DNA of 64,000 nucleotides from positions 4,216,157-4,280,156 of the forward strand of contig NZ_ARVW01000001.1 in NCBI RefSeq assembly GCF_000384315.1, written 5' to 3'. The notes beneath the pieces were generated by a model that worked only from the letters and a program-made list of their open reading frames with translations, did no database searches and had not been told where the DNA came from. Shown here piece after piece: positions 60,211 to 64,000 of the stretch. The stretch's first letter is position 1. Each line of letters opens with the position of its first letter. The DNA is from Amycolatopsis nigrescens CSC17Ta-90 (lineage in GTDB: Bacteria > Actinomycetota > Actinomycetes > Mycobacteriales > Pseudonocardiaceae). Both the position numbers and the translations under genes were made by a program.

Positions 60211-61902
60211 ATGCCGGTCGCGACAACGGACCCCCAGGTGAAACCCCCGGCCAAGGTCTCTTTCGACCGGGATCCAGGGAGCTACCTGCACTGGCGGTTG
60301 CGCGTCGACGGCCCGGTCGCCTGGGTGGACCTCGATGTGGCCGAGGACGGCGGCCTCCGCCCCGGCTACGAGCTCAAGCTCAACTCCTACGACCTCGGCG
60401 TGGACATCGAGCTCTACGACCTCACCCAGCGGCTGCGCTTCGAGCATCCCGAGGTGCGCGCGGTGGTACTGGGCAGCGCCAAGGACAAGGTCTTCTGCGC
60501 CGGCGCGAACATCCGGATGCTGGCCGGCGCCACGCACGAGTGGAAGGTGAACTTCTGCAAGTTCACCAACGAGACCCGCAACGGGATGGAGGACGCCACC
60601 GAGCACTCCGGCCAGACCTGGCTGGCCGCGGTGAACGGCAGCTGCGCCGGCGGCGGCTACGAGCTGGCGCTGGCCTGTTCCCGGATCCTGCTGGTGGACG
60701 ACAACTCGTCCACGGTCGCGCTGCCCGAGGTGCCGCTGCTCGGCGTGCTGCCCGGCACCGGCGGGCTGACCAGGGTGGTGGACAAGCGCGGGGTGCGCAA
60801 GGACCGCGCCGACGTGTTCGCCACCCGCCAGGACGGGGTCAAGGGGGATACCGCGGTGGACTGGAAACTGGTGGACGAGCTCGTCCCGCGCCGCGAGTTC
60901 GCCGACGTGGTGCGGAACCGGGCGCTGGCCGCGGCCGAGTCGAGCCCGCGCCCGCGCGGTGGCACCGGTATCCGGCTGGCCCCGCTGGAGCGCGAGGAGA
61001 CCGCGGACCGGATCGCCTACCCGCACGTCACCGCCGAGCTGGAACGCGAGCGCGGCCTGGTCGCCATCACCGTGTGCGGGCCGCGGGACGAACCGCCCGG
61101 CGACCTGCACGCGCAGGGTGACCGGAGCTGGCTGCTGGCGCTAACCCGCGAGCTGGACGATCTGGTGCTGCGGCTGCGGACCAACGAGCCCGAACTGGGC
61201 ACCTGGGTGATCCGCACCGAGGGCGACCCGGCCGACGTGCTCGCGCACGAGCGGGCGGTGCTGGCCGCCGCGCCGGAGGACTGGCTGTGCAACGAGATCT
61301 TGCACTACTACAAGCGGACCCTGAAGCGACTCGACGTGACCAGCCGCAGCCTGATCGCGTTGATCGAGCCGGGCAGCTGTTTCGCCGGGGTGCTGCTGGA
61401 GCTCGCGCTTGCCTGCGACCGTCAGTACATTTTGGACGGACCGCCGATCGACGACGAGGCCGGCGAGGACAGGGCGGCCATCTTCCTCACCGAGGCCAAC
61501 TTCGGCGGTTTCCCGATGGGGAACGGGATCTCCCGGCTGGAGTCCCGGTTCTACGGCGAGCACGAGCACCTGGACTGGCTGCGCCGGGAACGCGACCGCC
61601 CGCTGTCCGCCGCCGAGGCGCAGGAGCTCGGCCTGGTCACCGATGCGCCGGACGACCTCGACTGGGAGGACGAGATCCGGATCGTGCTCGAAGGCAGGGC
61701 GGCGCTGAGCCCGGACGCGCTCACCGGGATGGAGGCCAACCACCGGTTCGTTGGGCCGGAGACGATGGAGACCAAGATCTTCGGCAGGCTGGCCGCCTGG
61801 CAGAACTGGATCTTCACCCGGCCCAACGCGGCCGGCCCGGAGGGTGCGCTGCGCCGCTATGGCACCGGGCAGAAAGCCGTTTTCGACGGGAAGCGAGTCT
61901 GA
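60211..61902 (+). CDS. boxC: 2,3-epoxybenzoyl-CoA dihydrolase (BoxC)
   Basis: 563 residues, a double crotonase: one fold near 40-220 (VFCAGANIRMLAGATHEWKV, GSCAGGGYELALACSRILLV) and a second near 310-480 (SCFAGVLLELALACDRQYIL, LTEANFGGFPMGNGISRLES). BoxC opens the epoxide ring of 2,3-epoxybenzoyl-CoA with loss of formate in aerobic benzoate degradation. It is followed one base later by boxB, so the genes are cotranscribed. Confidence 0.93.
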   Translation: MPVATTDPQVKPPAKVSFDRDPGSYLHWRLRVDGPVAWVDLDVAEDGGLRPGYELKLNSYDLGVDIELYDLTQRLRFEHPEVRAVVLGSAKDKVFCAGANIRMLAGATHEWKVNFCKFTNETRNGMEDATEHSGQTWLAAVNGSCAGGGYELALACSRILLVDDNSSTVALPEVPLLGVLPGTGGLTRVVDKRGVRKDRADVFATRQDGVKGDTAVDWKLVDELVPRREFADVVRNRALAAAESSPRPRGGTGIRLAPLEREETADRIAYPHVTAELERERGLVAITVCGPRDEPPGDLHAQGDRSWLLALTRELDDLVLRLRTNEPELGTWVIRTEGDPADVLAHERAVLAAAPEDWLCNEILHYYKRTLKRLDVTSRSLIALIEPGSCFAGVLLELALACDRQYILDGPPIDDEAGEDRAAIFLTEANFGGFPMGNGISRLESRFYGEHEHLDWLRRERDRPLSAAEAQELGLVTDAPDDLDWEDEIRIVLEGRAALSPDALTGMEANHRFVGPETMETKIFGRLAAWQNWIFTRPNAAGPEGALRRYGTGQKAVFDGKRV

Positions 61903-61903
61903 C

Positions 61904-63325
61904 ATGCCGGAGAAGATCGACTACGACGCCAAGATCCCGAACAACGTCAACCTGTCCGACGACCGCCGCCTGCAACGGGCGCTGGAGGGCTGGCAGCCCA
62001 AGTTCATGAACTGGTGGGGCGAGATGGGCCCGACCCTGGAGACACAGGGCGTTTACCTGCGCACCGCGGTCAGCGTCGGCCGGGAGGGTTGGGCGCATTT
62101 CGATCATGTCAACGTGCCTGACTACCGCTGGGGCGTCTTCCTCGCCGAACGCGACCCGGATCGCCGGATCGCCTTCGGTGAGCATCGCGGTGAGCCGGTC
62201 TGGCAGCAGGTGCCTGGGGAGTACCGCTCGGAGCTGCAGCGGCTGATCGTGGTCCAGGGCGACACCGAGCCCGCGTCGGTGGAGCAGCAGAAGCTGCTTG
62301 GCCTGACCGCGCCGAGCCTGTACGACCTGCGGAACCTGTTCCAGGTGAACGTGGAGGAAGGTAGGCACCTCTGGGCGATGGTCTATCTGCTGCACGCCTA
62401 CTTCGGCCGCGAAGGGCGGGACGAGGCAGAAGGGCTGCTGCTGCGCAACTCCGGCAGCCCGGACGCCCCGCGCATCCTCGGCGCGTTCAACGAGGAGACC
62501 GCGGATTGGCTTGCGTTCTACATGTTCACCTACTTCACCGACCGGGATGGCAAATATCAGCTCGGCACGTTGAAGGAGAGCTCGTTCGACCCGCTGTCCC
62601 GTACCTGCGAGTTCATGCTCAAGGAAGAGGCGCACCACATGTTCGTCGGCACCACCGGGGTTGACCGGGTGGTGCAGCGCAGCGCCGAGCTGATCCGGGA
62701 GCACGACACCGGCGACATCGCCCCGCACGGCGGGATCCCGCTGGAGATCATCCAGAAGTACATCAACTTCCACTACACCGTTTCGCTGGACCTGTTCGGT
62801 AGCGAGACCTCCACGAACGCGGCGAACTACTACACCGCCGGGCTCAAGGGGCGCTGGCAGGAGCAGCGCCGCAAGGACGACCACCGGCTCACCGACGACA
62901 GCGCGCGCCTCGATCGCCCGCGCGAGGACGGCACCTGGGAGTCCGAGGAGCTGCAGGCCATCCTGCTGCTGAACCTGGACCTGCGCGGCGAGTACATCGC
63001 GGACTGCCGGACCGGGGTGAAGCGCTGGAACAAGATCCTCGAGGACAACGGCATCTCGTTCCGGTTCGCGCTGCCGCATCCCGGGTTCAACCGCGAGGTC
63101 GGGGTCAGCGCCGGGCACCACGTGACCCCGGACGGCACGATCGTCGACGAGGTGTCCTGGGAGGCGAACCGGGGAAAGTGGCTGCCGACGAGCGAGGACC
63201 TCGCCTTCGTCCGCTCGCTCATGCACCCGGTGTACCAGCGCGGCAAGATCGCCGGCTGGGTGGCGCCACCGCGTCAGGGTATAAACGGCAAGCCGTTCGA
63301 CTACGAGTACGTCCACCTGGTTTAG
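61904..63325 (+). CDS. boxB: benzoyl-CoA 2,3-epoxidase subunit BoxB
   Basis: 473 residues. Diiron-type oxygenase with ligand motifs NLFQVNVEEGRHLWAMVYLL and FMLKEEAHHMFVGTTG. It epoxidises the CoA-bound aromatic ring using electrons from reductase BoxA. BoxA is not seen before the window ends and may lie further on. Start ATG 61904 is 1 base after the boxC stop. Confidence 0.94.
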   Translation: MPEKIDYDAKIPNNVNLSDDRRLQRALEGWQPKFMNWWGEMGPTLETQGVYLRTAVSVGREGWAHFDHVNVPDYRWGVFLAERDPDRRIAFGEHRGEPVWQQVPGEYRSELQRLIVVQGDTEPASVEQQKLLGLTAPSLYDLRNLFQVNVEEGRHLWAMVYLLHAYFGREGRDEAEGLLLRNSGSPDAPRILGAFNEETADWLAFYMFTYFTDRDGKYQLGTLKESSFDPLSRTCEFMLKEEAHHMFVGTTGVDRVVQRSAELIREHDTGDIAPHGGIPLEIIQKYINFHYTVSLDLFGSETSTNAANYYTAGLKGRWQEQRRKDDHRLTDDSARLDRPREDGTWESEELQAILLLNLDLRGEYIADCRTGVKRWNKILEDNGISFRFALPHPGFNREVGVSAGHHVTPDGTIVDEVSWEANRGKWLPTSEDLAFVRSLMHPVYQRGKIAGWVAPPRQGINGKPFDYEYVHLV

Positions 63326-63336
63326 AGGGGGCCCCG

Positions 63337-64000
63337 ATGGGCACGTTCAATGCCGCGGAGTATCTGGTCGACCGGCAGGTGCGGGACGGCCGCGCGGCGA
63401 GCACCGCGGTGCTCGCCGGGGAACGTGCGCTGAGCTACCGCGAGCTCGCCGAGGAGGTGCGGCGCGTGGCGGCCGGGCTCATCCGGCTCGGCATGCGGCC
63501 AGAGGAGCGGGTGATGCTGTGCATGGTGGACGGCGTCGAGCTGCTCACCGGCATTCTCGGCGCGATGTACGCCGGTGTGGTGCCGGTCCCGGTCTCCACC
63601 ATGGTCACCGGCCCGGAGCTGGGGAAGGTGCTCGCCGACTCGCGCGCCAGGGTGCTGTGCGTGTCCACCGAGTTCACCGCGCCGGCCAAGGCGGCGATCG
63701 AGCTGGCGCCGGAGGTCACCGACGTGGTGCTGGACCGCGCCGACGGCCTGGAGCTACCTGGCCACGTGCGCACCACCCGCTGGTCCGAACTGGTCGCTGA
63801 AGACACAATGGACAGTCCATATCGGACTTGGGAGGACTCGCCGGCGATCTGGCTCTACACCTCCGGCACGACCGGCCTGCCCAAGGGCGCGATGCACCGG
63901 CACGCCAGCATCCGGGCGGTCGCCGACTGCTACGGCGAAGGCGTGCTGAAGATGCGGTCGGAGGACCGGTGCCTTTCCGTGGCCAAGCTCTTTTTCGCCT
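63337..64000 (+). CDS. benzoate-CoA ligase family protein, 3' end outside window
   Basis: About 221 residues are present. AMP-forming ligase features: ALSYRELAEEVRRVAAGLIR, RVMLCMVDGVELLTGILGAM, VPVPVSTM and the phosphate loop YTSGTTGLPKGAMHRHASIR. Activation of benzoate (or a close analogue) would feed BoxBC. ATG 63337 follows GAGGGGG by about 5 bases and lies 11 bases after boxB, completing an operon. Confidence 0.9.
   Translation, partial: MGTFNAAEYLVDRQVRDGRAASTAVLAGERALSYRELAEEVRRVAAGLIRLGMRPEERVMLCMVDGVELLTGILGAMYAGVVPVPVSTMVTGPELGKVLADSRARVLCVSTEFTAPAKAAIELAPEVTDVVLDRADGLELPGHVRTTRWSELVAEDTMDSPYRTWEDSPAIWLYTSGTTGLPKGAMHRHASIRAVADCYGEGVLKMRSEDRCLSVAKLFFA

Overview
The window is high-GC actinomycete DNA with strong G/C bias at third codon positions. 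Mce/YrbE operon, WhiB protein, DevSR pair, SigF-type stress sigma module, XRE-DUF5753/DUF397 pair, DUF222 (13E12) nuclease and an ScbR-like regulator together point to the order Pseudonocardiales, probably Amycolatopsis or a close relative. This placement is an inference from gene content. No phage, transposase, integrase or CRISPR array was seen.

Layout. 0-3.2 kb: end of an ECF sigma gene, a secreted C39-like protein, an XRE/DUF5753-DUF397 pair and a patatin-like lipase. 3.4-14.5 kb is the main accessory island: a secreted ALF-repeat protein; a 1360-residue secreted protein with ALF repeats, a huge Ala-rich helical stalk, a Hint domain and a ~99-residue C-terminal toxin candidate; a small gene 3 bases downstream that is the likely immunity gene; two tandem paralogues with ALF repeats, an AbfB-like lectin domain and LGFP repeats; and three small AT-richer genes of immunity-like character. 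14.5-21.7 kb: trehalose genes otsA and an otsB-GH15 fusion, a ThrE-type exporter and a crotonase. 21.7-26.2 kb: tRNA-Thr, a TetR/ScbR-like regulator with an unusual insertion, a TPR protein, Ku and a Cys-rich miniprotein.

26.2-32.6 kb: devR-devS with a PPOX-fold gene and a DevR-box-like palindrome, a SigD/ShbA-like sigma factor, a YtrA-type GntR regulator, a nitroreductase, a CoA-binding protein and an AraC regulator. 32.7-41.3 kb: one complete yrbEAB-mceABCDEF operon. 41.9-43.3 kb: a Cmx-type MFS exporter behind what looks like a leader-peptide attenuator. 44.7-47.4 kb: SigF stress module (HATPase, sigF, rsbW, then divergent whiB and a STAS gene) with two back-to-back SigF-type promoters. 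48.9-54.7 kb: a probable acid-sugar or hydroxy-acid catabolic cluster (COG4091 dehydrogenase, FCD-GntR, IlvD-type dehydratase, MHS transporter, SDR). 54.8-59.6 kb is decaying sequence: a DUF222-HNH pseudogene, a head-to-head array of ~22-bp repeats, a secreted PQQ-type dehydrogenase with LGFP repeats, and a YjdF remnant. 60.2-64 kb: start of an aerobic benzoyl-CoA (box) operon, boxC-boxB-benzoate-CoA ligase, running off the end.

Recurring themes are cell-surface proteins carrying LGFP repeats (three genes), several stress or redox regulators, and a 22-bp imperfect palindrome found four times, three of them immediately 3' of a stop codon, acting most likely as a repeated terminator.
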